Part shown: positions 7,943 to 15,423 of the stretch, in pieces | Layout: every line of letters begins with the position of its first letter | Position numbering within the stretch: the stretch's first letter is position 1 | Source: Desulfovibrio piger | GTDB taxonomy: Bacteria > Desulfobacterota > Desulfovibrionia > Desulfovibrionales > Desulfovibrionaceae | Direction: 5' to 3' | Assembly (NCBI RefSeq): GCF_012843875.1 | Contig: NZ_JABAFY010000023.1 | Span: forward strand, 1-40,089 | DNA length: 40,089 nucleotides | Program-made: the position numbers and the translations under genes | Notes under the pieces: model-generated | Told to the model about the DNA's origin: nothing | Databases searched by the model: none | The model's input: the letters and a program-made list of their open reading frames with translations, nothing else

Positions 7943-8596
7943 TCAAGCCCGGTCAGGGATTTCGGCAAATTTCTCACCCGTCTCCTGCGCTATGGTCCCC
8001 CCCAGGGCGGTTGCTGCCTGCTGCAGATCCTGCGGTGTGTTGACATTGAAAAAAGCACGGGCGTCTTCCGCCCCGTACTTTTCGAAGCATTGCAGTTCGA
8101 GGGGCACGGCTTCCCGCATCCTGAGATGCCCTCGGGCCACAGCAGCTTCCAGAAAAGGGGCGGCCTCTACCCGGTAGATGGCGGCCAGGGATTCCGTCCA
8201 GCCATTGGGCGCCATGAAGGCCGTCATCAGGGACTGGCGGGGAGAGGCGGCAAACGCTGCGACCAGACGTCGCAACATGCCCGTATGCATGAGCGGCAGG
8301 TCGCACGAAAGTGCCAGCACCGCAGGGATACCTTCCGCGCGGGCACGGACCAGAGCCGCATGGACGCCGCAGATGGGGCCGGAAGCCGGCAGAAGATCCG
8401 GCACACAATTCTGCCGGGCATACGTCTGCCCGGCACGGCACGAGACCCAGACCTGTTCACACAGCGGCCGCAGCAGGGCGACGCTCCGTTCAAGCAGGGT
8501 CGGGGCAGTATCCCCTCCCAGCCGCAACAGGCTCTTGTCCCGGCCCATACGCCGGGAACGCCCCCCCGCCAAAACGACACCGGCGATCCGTACCAC
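7943..8596 (-). CDS. mobA: molybdenum cofactor guanylyltransferase MobA-like
   Basis: MobA joins GMP from GTP to molybdopterin to make the guanine dinucleotide cofactor used by DMSO-reductase-family enzymes such as formate dehydrogenase. The N-terminus IAGVVLAGGRSRRMGRDK carries the nucleotide-binding LAGGxSxRMGxDK signature. Later PASGPICGVHAAL, LALSCDLPLM and FFNVNTPQDL match the family. I place the start at GTG 8594-8596 because AGGAGGG sits 4-9 bases before it; an ATG nine codons upstream has no ribosome site and adds an unconserved tail. At about 217 residues the size is normal. It is divergent from znuA. The 85 bp to the next gene on its strand contain the palindrome 7907-7926, so co-transcription with that operon is possible but not shown. 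Confidence 0.88.
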   Translation of the reverse strand: MVRIAGVVLAGGRSRRMGRDKSLLRLGGDTAPTLLERSVALLRPLCEQVWVSCRAGQTYARQNCVPDLLPASGPICGVHAALVRARAEGIPAVLALSCDLPLMHTGMLRRLVAAFAASPRQSLMTAFMAPNGWTESLAAIYRVEAAPFLEAAVARGHLRMREAVPLELQCFEKYGAEDARAFFNVNTPQDLQQAATALGGTIAQETGEKFAEIPDRA

Positions 8597-8687
8597 GCTC
8601 CCTCCTGCCACTGGCGGCCACAAAAGGCCTTGCCAAGACGTCTTCCTGCCAGCATAATGCCCGCCGGAGAGGCTGGCAAGTCTGTGG

Positions 8688-8716
8688 TTGACAGACAGCC
8701 GAGTTCTTTACTAAGT
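8688..8716 (+). promoter_or_regulatory. promoter of the zinc uptake operon
   Basis: A consensus TTGACA (8688-8693) lies 52 bp before the znuA start. The -10 is weak: TACTAA, CTAAGT and TAAGTT are candidates 15-18 bp downstream. The Fur/Zur-like palindrome lies just past it, where a bound repressor would block initiation. Confidence 0.45.
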
Positions 8717-8721
8717 TTTTT

Positions 8722-8734
8722 GAAAATCATTTTC
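8722..8734. promoter_or_regulatory. Fur/Zur-type operator
   Basis: GAAAAT-C-ATTTTC is a perfect 6-1-6 palindrome 11 bp upstream of the znuA start. The arrangement and AT-rich arms match the core of Fur-family boxes. Since the operon encodes a znuABC-type transporter, a zinc-sensing Fur paralogue (Zur) is the most likely binder, but the site alone cannot separate Zur from Fur. Confidence 0.65.
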
Positions 8735-8745
8735 GGATTCATCCT

Positions 8746-9678
8746 ATGCTCGCAATCGCTCCCCGATGCAGCTCTCGAACGGCTGCAAGCCTCCTGATCC
8801 TGGCCCTCCTGTCGCTGCTGCCCCTGTCCCTGCAGGCGGCCTCACGACCCGTCCATGTCCTGGCAACAACGTACCCCGTCTGGCAGCTGGCCCGTCCTCT
8901 GGTGGCCGGTCTGGAAAATGTCCGGCTCGACCTGTTGATCCCTGCCGCCACCGGCTGCCCGCATGATTACGCGCCGACCCCGGCCGACCTGACCAAGGTG
9001 GCGACTGCGGACGTGATCCTGATGAACGGCCTTGGCCTGGAGGCAGCTTTCGCCCCGGCCCTGGCCCAGGCCGAAGCCCGCAAAGCCGACTGCAGCCAGG
9101 GCATCGCCCTGCTTGCCGGCCGCTCCGACCATGAGGAAGAAGGGCACGATCATCATCACGATGACAACCCGCATGTCTTCACTTCTCCTGCTGCTGCGGC
9201 CCAGATGGCCGGGACCATGGCCGAGGCCCTGATCCGTGCCTGCCCGGAACAGGCGGAAACCGTCCGGCGCAATGCCGCTGCCCTGCAAAAGGGCCTGCTG
9301 GATCTGGAAAACCGGCTTGCCGCCCTGGGGGCCGCCCATCCCGGTGCCTGCGTGCTGCTGCAACACGATTCCCTGGCGTACATGATGCGTTCCGCAGGCC
9401 TGAAGGTCATAGACGTTTTGCAGGAGAACGAAGAGCAGGCCCCCTCTGCCGCCCGGTTGCTGGAATGCATCGAGCACATCAAGAAAGAGCGGCCCGCCCT
9501 GCTCATAGGCGAGCCCCAGTTCTCGCCCCGTCCTCTGGAGACCTTGGCCGCCGAGACGGGCATCCCCGTCATCCAGCTGGATTCCATGGCCTCGGGGCCG
9601 GAAAATACTCCTGTGAACCATTTTGAACAGCAGATGCGCAACAACTGCCAGATCCTCGAAAATGCCCTCTCTCACTAA
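8746..9678 (+). CDS. znuA: zinc ABC transporter, periplasmic binding protein
   Basis: This 310-residue cluster A-I metal-binding protein captures Zn(II) (possibly Mn) in the periplasm for the ZnuB/ZnuC importer. Residues 1-32 are a signal peptide (basic start, hydrophobic TAASLLILALLSLL, cleavage near LQAAS). Ligand candidates are His73 in GCPHDY, His143 in NPHVF and the His in LLQHDSLAYM; QLDSMAS lies where the acidic ligand is expected. Between the first two is the metal-chelating loop HEEEGHDHHHDD (129-140), a mark of zinc rather than manganese proteins. Its stop overlaps the znuC start by 17 bp. The ribosome site before ATG 8746 is weak, but no better start precedes the signal sequence. 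Expression is probably zinc-repressed through the palindrome upstream. Confidence 0.93.
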   Translation: MLAIAPRCSSRTAASLLILALLSLLPLSLQAASRPVHVLATTYPVWQLARPLVAGLENVRLDLLIPAATGCPHDYAPTPADLTKVATADVILMNGLGLEAAFAPALAQAEARKADCSQGIALLAGRSDHEEEGHDHHHDDNPHVFTSPAAAAQMAGTMAEALIRACPEQAETVRRNAAALQKGLLDLENRLAALGAAHPGACVLLQHDSLAYMMRSAGLKVIDVLQENEEQAPSAARLLECIEHIKKERPALLIGEPQFSPRPLETLAAETGIPVIQLDSMASGPENTPVNHFEQQMRNNCQILENALSH

Positions 9679-10501
9679 TCAGCCTGCGGCCATCGACATC
9701 GCCCATGTGGATGTCCGCCGCGGGGATCTCCACATCCTGCAGGACATATCGGCTGCCGTCCCCCAGGGGAGCAGCACGGTCTTGGTCGGCCCCAATGGCG
9801 CGGGAAAAAGCACCCTGCTGCACTGCATCATCAACGAGATCGCCTATACCGGCGAGATCCGCATGCAGGGGAAAAGCGGCCGGAGACCCCGCCTGGCCTA
9901 TGTGCCGCAAAACCTGCAGATGGACAGCGCCCTGCCCCTGACCGTGGCCGAATTCCTTTCCCTGGGGCACCAGCGCCGTCCCCTCTGGCTCGGCATCAAG
10001 GGCAGTGCTTCCCGGCGCGCCCGTGCGGCTCTGGCGCCCGTGCATGCGGAACACCTCATCCGCCGTCGCATGAGCGACCTTTCCGGCGGGGAGCTGCGCC
10101 GCGTCTTGCTGGCCGCAGCCCTGGCCCGTGAGCCCGAGATCCTGCTGCTGGACGAACCGGCGGCGGGAGTGGACTTTCAGGGGGAACGCCTTTTCTGGGA
10201 GGTCCTCGACAATGCCCGGCAGCAACAGGGCTTTACCCAGCTCATGGTGACCCACAACCTGCCTCTGGCGGCCCATTACGCCGATCACGTTATCGGGCTG
10301 AACAAAAAGGTCATTGCCCAGGGGCCGCCCCAGCAGACCCTGCTGGCCCCTACCCTGATGAAGCTGTTCGGCGTGCCCATCCATCTTTACCCCAACCAGT
10401 GCGAACACCCTGAAGCCGCCTGCAACAAGTGCGGCGCCCTGTGCCACGCCCTGCGCATGGCCCCTGCGGGCAGGGAAGACAAGGGGCAGCGCCATGCCTG
10501 A
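9662..10501 (+). CDS. znuC: zinc ABC transporter, ATP-binding protein with Cys-rich tail
   Basis: This ATPase of the zinc importer has 279 residues from ATG 9662, chosen because the next upstream ATG lies deep inside znuA and adds no family sequence. All ABC motifs are present: Walker A GPNGAGKS (43-50), Q-loop VPQN, signature LSGGE (140-144), Walker B ILLLDEP (160-166) and the switch His198 in MVTHN. The last 35 residues are unusual: Cys247, His249, Cys254, Cys257, Cys261 and His262 form a compact cluster that could bind zinc, perhaps as a feedback sensor. It overlaps znuA by 17 bp and znuB by 8 bp, so the three are translationally coupled. Confidence 0.93.
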   Translation: MPSLTNQPAAIDIAHVDVRRGDLHILQDISAAVPQGSSTVLVGPNGAGKSTLLHCIINEIAYTGEIRMQGKSGRRPRLAYVPQNLQMDSALPLTVAEFLSLGHQRRPLWLGIKGSASRRARAALAPVHAEHLIRRRMSDLSGGELRRVLLAAALAREPEILLLDEPAAGVDFQGERLFWEVLDNARQQQGFTQLMVTHNLPLAAHYADHVIGLNKKVIAQGPPQQTLLAPTLMKLFGVPIHLYPNQCEHPEAACNKCGALCHALRMAPAGREDKGQRHA

Positions 10502-11360
10502 TATCTCCTCCATCTGCCATATGCTTTCCCTGCTGCCGCTGGACTGCCTCAAGCTGAGCTTCATGCAGCAGGCCCTGCTGGCCGTCCTGCTGCTCACCCC
10601 CATGACAGCCGCCCTGGGAGTGGAGGTCATCTCCTTCCGCATGGCCTTCTTTTCCGATGCCATCGGGCATTCGGCCTTTGCCGGTGTGGCTCTGGGCCTG
10701 CTGCTCTCGATTGACCCGCACTGGTCCATGCCTGCGTTCGGCGCGCTGGTGGGTCTGGCCGTCATGGCCGTCCGCCGGGGCAGCGCCCTTTCCTCGGATA
10801 CGGTCATCGGCATCGTCTTTTCGGCCGTCGTGGCTTTCGGTCTGGCCGTTGTCAGCCGCCAGCCGGGCATGGCCCGCACCATGCAGCAATTCCTTTACGG
10901 TGACGTGCTGACCGTGAGCCAGGGCGAGATCGTTTGTCTGGCCGTTCTGTTCGTCGCCCTGCTGATCTTTCAGATCATCGGTTACAACCGTCTGCTCTAT
11001 ATCGCTCTCAATCCTGTCATGGCGCATGTCCACGGCATCAATGTCTGCCTGTGGCAATACGCCTTTTCCGGTCTGCTGGCCCTGGTCGTCATGTTTTGCG
11101 TCTGGACCGTGGGCGTGCTGCTGGTCACGGCCATGCTCATCGTCCCGGCGGCGGCAGGCCGCAACTTTGCCCAGACGGCGGGCGGCATGTTCTGGTGGGC
11201 CCAGGTCGTGGCCGTCACGTCCGGGGTAGCCGGTCTGCTGCTCTCGGCACAGGAATGGATGTCCACGGCCAGCGGCGCCACCATGATCCTTGTGGCCTGC
11301 GTCTGGTTCGCCCTCAGCAGCGTGTGGGCCCGCTTGCGCCGTCCCCACCGGCTTTCGTGA
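10494..11360 (+). CDS. znuB: zinc ABC transporter, membrane permease
   Basis: This 288-residue inner-membrane protein of the ABC-3 family forms the zinc channel with ZnuC. It has about eight hydrophobic segments. Family hallmarks are GVEVISFRMAFFSDAIGHSAFAG near the start, VIGIVFSAVVAFGLA in the middle and VGVLLVTAMLIVPAAAGR towards the end. It overlaps znuC by 8 bp, and the next gene follows after 16 bp with its own AGGAGG. The length is normal and nothing is unusual. Confidence 0.94.
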   Translation: MPDISSICHMLSLLPLDCLKLSFMQQALLAVLLLTPMTAALGVEVISFRMAFFSDAIGHSAFAGVALGLLLSIDPHWSMPAFGALVGLAVMAVRRGSALSSDTVIGIVFSAVVAFGLAVVSRQPGMARTMQQFLYGDVLTVSQGEIVCLAVLFVALLIFQIIGYNRLLYIALNPVMAHVHGINVCLWQYAFSGLLALVVMFCVWTVGVLLVTAMLIVPAAAGRNFAQTAGGMFWWAQVVAVTSGVAGLLLSAQEWMSTASGATMILVACVWFALSSVWARLRRPHRLS

Positions 11361-11376
11361 TGCAGGAGGCCTGATC

Positions 11377-12516
11377 ATGAGCATGCGCGTCCTGGTCTTT
11401 GTCGGCAGCCGCTCCCAGCTGCTGCAGCATATCCCCGTAGAACGTACGGTACGGAGTTTCCGTGCCTGGGAGCCCCGCCTCGTCCTTTCTTCTGAAAGAG
11501 GGGATCACGCCCTCTGGGCTCCCCTGCTCGACGACTATGGCGTCACGCCCTGCCACCGGCTGGGCCCGGCCCCGGCCTCCCTTTCCGATGCGAGCCTGCT
11601 GGCCCACATCATGAGCAGCGCCAGTCTGCTGCTGCATCGGGAAGCCCCGGCCGCGGTGCTTGTCTACGGCCATTCCGTCACGACGCTGGCCGCGGCTCTG
11701 GCCGCAACGGAACACGGTATCCCGGTCATCCATGTGGGCGCCGGGCAATGCCCGGAAGGCATGAGCAGCCCGGAAGGGCGGCATGCCGAGCTCACGGACC
11801 GCCTGTCCAGTCTGCTCTGCTGTCTCGATCCTGCCGATGAACAAGATCTGCATGCCCGGCAGATGGAACGGGGGACCTGCGTCACAGGCGATACCCTCTA
11901 TGACCTGTTCGAGCAGGACCGCCCCCGCCTGCAGCCCTTTGAGGAGGCAGAGCGTCATGGAGCGACCTTCGGGGAATTCATCCTTTGCTATCTTTCCCGG
12001 CCGGCGGCCCTCCGCAGCCCTGACGGCATCCGCTCCCTGCTGGAAGGATTGCAGGCCCTGCACGCCCGGCAGGAGCGTCCCGTCCTGCTGGTGCAGCATC
12101 CGTCCGCCCTTGCCTGTTTCCAGGAGCGGGAGCAGCAGATCCCGGACGGCATACGCATCCTGCCGCCTCTGACGCACATCGCCTTCCTGTCCCTTGTATG
12201 CGCCAGCACCTTCGTCGTGACGGACTCGCCTGCCCTGCAGCGGGAGGCCCTGTATGCCGGCAAGCGTGCCCTGCTGCTTCCTCCGGTACCGTCCGGGTCG
12301 GCCGCCGTGCAGAACGGCTGGCATATCGCCTGCACCTCTGCCGCAGACCTGGCCGCCGCCGGAGGAACCGTACTCCAGCCCTGTCCACATCCGGGTCTGC
12401 CCGGGACCAGCGGTCAGGCTTCCCGTCGGGTGGCGGCTGCCGTCATGGCCATCCTTGCCGACATCGCGGACGGCATCCCTCAGGGGGACAGCGCCTCCGG
12501 TCCACAGGATGATTGA
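11377..12516 (+). CDS. UDP-GlcNAc 2-epimerase-like protein with eroded active site
   Basis: This 379-residue protein starts at ATG 11377 behind AGGAGG (11364-11369). It has the GT-B layout of WecB-type UDP-N-acetylglucosamine 2-epimerases: VLVYGHSVTTLAA (94-106), IPVIHVGAG (115-123), PEGRHAELTDRLS (132-144), VTGDTLYDL (169-177), LLVQHPS (237-243) and DSPALQREAL (283-292). Against the family, key residues are changed: QGDT's Asp is His99, HVEAG's Glu is Gly121, the HRREN segment reads LCYLSRPA, and SGGIQEE reads SPALQRE. It probably does not epimerise UDP-GlcNAc; it may bind another nucleotide sugar or be regulatory. It sits 16 bp behind znuB and before a terminator, so it is a passenger of the zinc operon. 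Why it is there is unknown. Confidence 0.7.
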   Translation: MSMRVLVFVGSRSQLLQHIPVERTVRSFRAWEPRLVLSSERGDHALWAPLLDDYGVTPCHRLGPAPASLSDASLLAHIMSSASLLLHREAPAAVLVYGHSVTTLAAALAATEHGIPVIHVGAGQCPEGMSSPEGRHAELTDRLSSLLCCLDPADEQDLHARQMERGTCVTGDTLYDLFEQDRPRLQPFEEAERHGATFGEFILCYLSRPAALRSPDGIRSLLEGLQALHARQERPVLLVQHPSALACFQEREQQIPDGIRILPPLTHIAFLSLVCASTFVVTDSPALQREALYAGKRALLLPPVPSGSAAVQNGWHIACTSAADLAAAGGTVLQPCPHPGLPGTSGQASRRVAAAVMAILADIADGIPQGDSASGPQDD

Positions 12517-12537
12517 CGCTCTATCCTCCGCAACCTG

Positions 12538-12566
12538 TTGACAATCAGGGAAAAACGCGAAACAAG
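12538..12566 (+). promoter_or_regulatory. possible focA promoter
   Basis: A consensus TTGACA (12538-12543) with AACAAG after 17 bp (12561-12566) lies 96 bp before focA. The -10 is poor. Initiation here would start inside the terminator at 12567-12602, so the new RNA would lack the 5' arm and escape termination. Confidence 0.35.
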
Positions 12567-12602
12567 GATTGCTTGGTGTTTTCACCGGGCAATCTTTTTT
12601 TT
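12567..12602 (+). terminator. intrinsic terminator of the znu operon
   Basis: GATTGC (12567-12572) pairs with GCAATC (12589-12594), with an inner GGTG/CACC stem separated by small bulges. Eight Ts follow at once (12595-12602). It ends the zinc operon 50 bp after the epimerase-like gene. It also lies only 36 bp before focA, so it may limit read-through into that gene. Confidence 0.85.
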
Positions 12603-12638
12603 GCCCTGTACAGAAGAGCACAATCCCCGGGAGGAACC

Positions 12639-13493
12639 ATGGATGCGCTTATGCTGAGTCAACCGGAAACCGTGGCCTTTGGGATAGCCATGGGAGAGAA
12701 AAAGGCCAAAGCCGGCTGGGTGCGTCAGATCGTGCTCGCCTTCTGGGCCGGGGCCTTCATCGCCTTTGCTGCGGAAGGTTCCAACATGGCCGCCTTCAAC
12801 CTGCTCGCCCGGCCGGAGACCTACGGTCTGGGCAAATGTCTGGCAGGCACCATCTTTCCCGTGGGCCTGATGCTGGTCATGCTGACGGGGGCGGAACTCT
12901 TCACCGGCAATACGCTCATGTGCATGGCCCTTGCGGAAAAACGCATCACCCTGGCAGCCATGCTGCGCAACTGGCTGTTCGTCTACATCGGCAATTTTTT
13001 GGGCAGCCTCTTCCTTGCCCACATGATCGTCACGTCCGGCCAGCTCGCCAGCGGCGCCGGGATGCTTGGCGGTGTGACCCTGCGCATCGCCGCCAGCAAG
13101 GTCGCCCTGGACTTTCTGCCCGCCTTCTACCTGGGCCTGATGTGCAACTGGCTGGTCTGTCTGGCGGTCTGGTTCTGCTGGAGCGCCCGCAGCCAGACCG
13201 GCAAGATGCTGGGCATCTTCTTCCCCATCTGGCTGTTCATCACCTCCGGCTTCGAGCACAGTGTCGCCAACATGTATTACATCCCGGCGGGCATCATGGC
13301 CGCAGGCAACGAACTTTTTGCCAAGGCTTCGGGCCTGTCCGCCGAGGCGCTGGCCAGTCTGACCTGGGGCAACTTTGCCATCCACAACCTCATCCCCGTC
13401 ACCCTGGGCAATATCGCCGGCGGTGCTCTGTTCGTCGGCATGATCCACTGGTGGACGCACCGGGGGGCGCTGACGGCCAGACAGGGCCACTAA
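12639..13493 (+). CDS. focA: formate/nitrite transporter family channel, FocA-like
   Basis: This 284-residue member of the FNT family forms pentameric channels for formate, nitrite or hydrosulfide in the inner membrane. The start is ATG 12639 behind GGGAGGA; an upstream in-frame ATG at 12513 is ignored since its reading runs through the terminator. Family marks are LTGAELFTGN (82-91), the channel segment GFEHSVANMYYIP with His207, and NLIPVTLGNIAGG (250-262). Six membrane spans are evident. No formate enzyme gene adjoins it, so the substrate is open. In a sulfate reducer formate exchange is likely, and hydrosulfide is possible because HSC-type FNT channels exist. A strong terminator follows. 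Confidence 0.9.
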   Translation: MDALMLSQPETVAFGIAMGEKKAKAGWVRQIVLAFWAGAFIAFAAEGSNMAAFNLLARPETYGLGKCLAGTIFPVGLMLVMLTGAELFTGNTLMCMALAEKRITLAAMLRNWLFVYIGNFLGSLFLAHMIVTSGQLASGAGMLGGVTLRIAASKVALDFLPAFYLGLMCNWLVCLAVWFCWSARSQTGKMLGIFFPIWLFITSGFEHSVANMYYIPAGIMAAGNELFAKASGLSAEALASLTWGNFAIHNLIPVTLGNIAGGALFVGMIHWWTHRGALTARQGH

Positions 13494-13575
13494 AAAATAG
13501 GCCCGACGAGAGGCCCCGGGCACTGCCGGACAGGATGTCCACGCCTCTCGCTCCCTTTCCCGCTGAAGACAATAT

Positions 13576-13616
13576 AAAAGGCGGACATCCCTTCACGAAC
13601 GGATGTCCGCCTTTTT
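13576..13616. terminator. bidirectional terminator after focA
   Basis: AAAAGGCGGACATCC (13576-13590) pairs perfectly with GGATGTCCGCCTTTT (13601-13615) around a 10-base loop, with a T-run on the plus strand and a shorter one on the minus strand. It separates focA from the convergent gene at 13750-14147. Confidence 0.9.
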
Positions 13617-13749
13617 CTGTCCTGGCAGAGAGTCTTCAAAAGACCGCCACGCGCCACGAGCGACCTCGTACCTGCGATCTTTTCGACCGGCCAGACCGTA
13701 CTGCCTTGCAGCGGATGCGATACTGCAAGGCTGCTCCCCCTTCCGGAGA
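13617..13749. other. gap between focA terminator and the convergent gene
   Basis: No gene was seen. An 8-bp inverted repeat (CCTTGCAG 13704-13711, CTGCAAGG 13723-13730) lies 20 bp past the stop of the minus-strand gene. It has no T-run, so it is at best a weak terminator. Confidence 0.4.
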
Positions 13750-14147
13750 TTAGCGCCACTCGATACTGTCTATCAGCCCTTCCAGGGCAGGATGTCCTCC
13801 GATGATGGAGATCACACGCAGATCCGTACCGGCAACATGGACGACAGTCACACCATTATCCCCGAATGCGAAGCTGTAGACACCATCTTCTTCCATGATA
13901 TCGCTCCCCCCAGGCCCTGGGCCATCTCGGCAGCGAAGGCTGCCGGATCGACATCCTGGGCTGAGGCCACGGTCACGGTCACAATGGCTTCCCTGTCGGG
14001 CGATACGAACCCCACCATGGCGCCCTTTTCCTCCATGACCTCCCATCCCGGGGGCACATCGGCACGGAAGCCGTCGAAATCTCTGGCCATACAGGCCACA
14101 GGAAGGATCAGCAGCAGGACAAGAAAAACAAGCAGTTTTTTCTGCAT
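13750..14147 (-). pseudogene. small exported protein gene with a frameshift at a G6 run
   Basis: The gene starts at ATG 14145-14147 behind AAGGAG and encodes a signal peptide (MQKKLLVFLVLLLILPVACMA) and then a small domain (FRADVPPGWEV, VTVTVASAQDVDPAAFAAEMAQGLGG). At codon 80 the frame passes a run of six C/G (13906-13911) and soon goes astray, ending at a TGA near 13848. The adjacent frame carries the natural continuation, MEEDGVYSFAFGDNGV and ISIIGGHPALEGLIDSIEW, to a TAA at 13750. One extra G restores a 132-residue protein. It may be a true loss, a slippage (phase-variable) tract or a sequencing error. I do not know the function; the layout resembles small periplasmic proteins of about 130 residues. 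Confidence 0.75.
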
Positions 14148-14406
14148 CGATATCTCCTTGAAGAGAAAGGACTTCGCCCGGACGGAGCCGGCCTTGTCCG
14201 GAAAGGGCCACGCATCTTCCGGGATGGCCATATGCGCAGCCCGCACGAACAGCCTACCCCGCCCTTCTGCTCCATGACAATCTTCCAAGCAGTCAGATAG
14301 GCTTTGACAAGATAAAGACCTGCGCCTAGCATGACAGGGGCATCGGAATCAGAAATGACATGTATGGCCTTCATGTCGCCGATGCCAGAATCCGGATCGC
14401 GTTTTT

Positions 14407-15357
14407 ATGGACAGGTTGCTCCTTTCCCTTTGCCTCATCTTCCTCAGTCTTGCCGCGGGTCATGCCGCGCAGCATCTGCTGTGCATTCCTCGTCCCCGGC
14501 TGGAAAGCATCCGGAAGCGCCTGCAAACCTTCGCCGTCTTCTGCCTCATTCCCTGTTCGGCCATGCTTTCCCTGTGGGGTCTGCCCTCACCGGATTCCCG
14601 TTTGCTGGCCCTTCCCTTTCTGGGCATCGCCTCCTGGATCTGGGGCGGCCTCCTTTCCCTGCGTGTCGCCCGGGCCCTGCATCTGGATTCGCCGCGTACC
14701 GGCAGTTTTTACTGCTGCGGGACATTCTCCAATCTGGGCGCGGTGGGGGCCCTGGTCTCCGTTATGTTCTTTGGAGAAAAGGCCATCGCCATCGTGGCAT
14801 TGTTCCGGATCTGCGAAGAAATGTTCTACTTCGGGATCTCCTTTCCTGTGGCACGCCGTCTCGGGGGCGGCGAAGGTGCGTTCCGTCTGCGCTCCTTCCG
14901 GCCTGATCCTGTGCTGCTGCTCATCCTGACAGCTCTCGGGCTGGGACTTGCCCTCAACATGCTGGGCGTTCCCCGTCCCGCGCCGCTGGGCTCCGTGGCT
15001 GCGGCCGCCATGCTTCTTGCCACGGTGCTTTTTCTTTTTGCCATCGGGCTCGGGCTGCGTCTTTCCCGCGTATCCTGCTACGCGCGTGAGGCCGCGGCCC
15101 TGGCGATCGTCAAATTCATCGGCGTTCCCCTGCTGCTGGTGCCGCTGGCCGCCTTGGCAGGGCTCGGCAGCATCGACGGGGGGCTGCCGCTCCGGGTCGT
15201 GACGGTCCTTTCCTGCATGCCCGTTGCCATGACGGCCCTGGTGCCTCCGGCCCTGTTCGGGCTCGACGTGGACATGGCCAATGCGCTGTGGATCTTTTCC
15301 ACCCTGGCCTTGGTCGTCATTTTGCCTGTGCTGTATTTCGTTCTGCCGCTGTTGTGA
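14407..15357 (+). CDS. AEC (auxin efflux carrier) family permease
   Basis: This 316-residue inner-membrane transporter has about ten hydrophobic segments and the AEC pattern: a first half with FCLIPCSAMLSLW and GTFSNLGAVGALVS, and a second half with AALAIVKFIGVPLLL and LSCMPVAMTALVPPALFGLD. Bacterial members move carboxylates such as malate or malonate, or other small organic anions; the substrate cannot be read from sequence. No clear ribosome site precedes ATG 14407, but the first membrane span begins directly after it, as usual in the family. It lies 66 bp before the TRAP transporter genes on the same strand, so both may serve organic acid traffic. Confidence 0.8.
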   Translation: MDRLLLSLCLIFLSLAAGHAAQHLLCIPRPRLESIRKRLQTFAVFCLIPCSAMLSLWGLPSPDSRLLALPFLGIASWIWGGLLSLRVARALHLDSPRTGSFYCCGTFSNLGAVGALVSVMFFGEKAIAIVALFRICEEMFYFGISFPVARRLGGGEGAFRLRSFRPDPVLLLILTALGLGLALNMLGVPRPAPLGSVAAAAMLLATVLFLFAIGLGLRLSRVSCYAREAAALAIVKFIGVPLLLVPLAALAGLGSIDGGLPLRVVTVLSCMPVAMTALVPPALFGLDVDMANALWIFSTLALVVILPVLYFVLPLL

Positions 15358-15423
15358 GATGCTGCCGCGTGTCGTGGGGACCTGTGGCCACGGCAGGACG
15401 TTCTATCCTGAGGAGGATGTTTC

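Noticed and set aside
14331-14906. Alternative plus-strand frames over the AEC permease start
   Set aside because: They are Ser/Arg/Pro-rich shadows; the permease frame carries the hydrophobic segments and family motifs.
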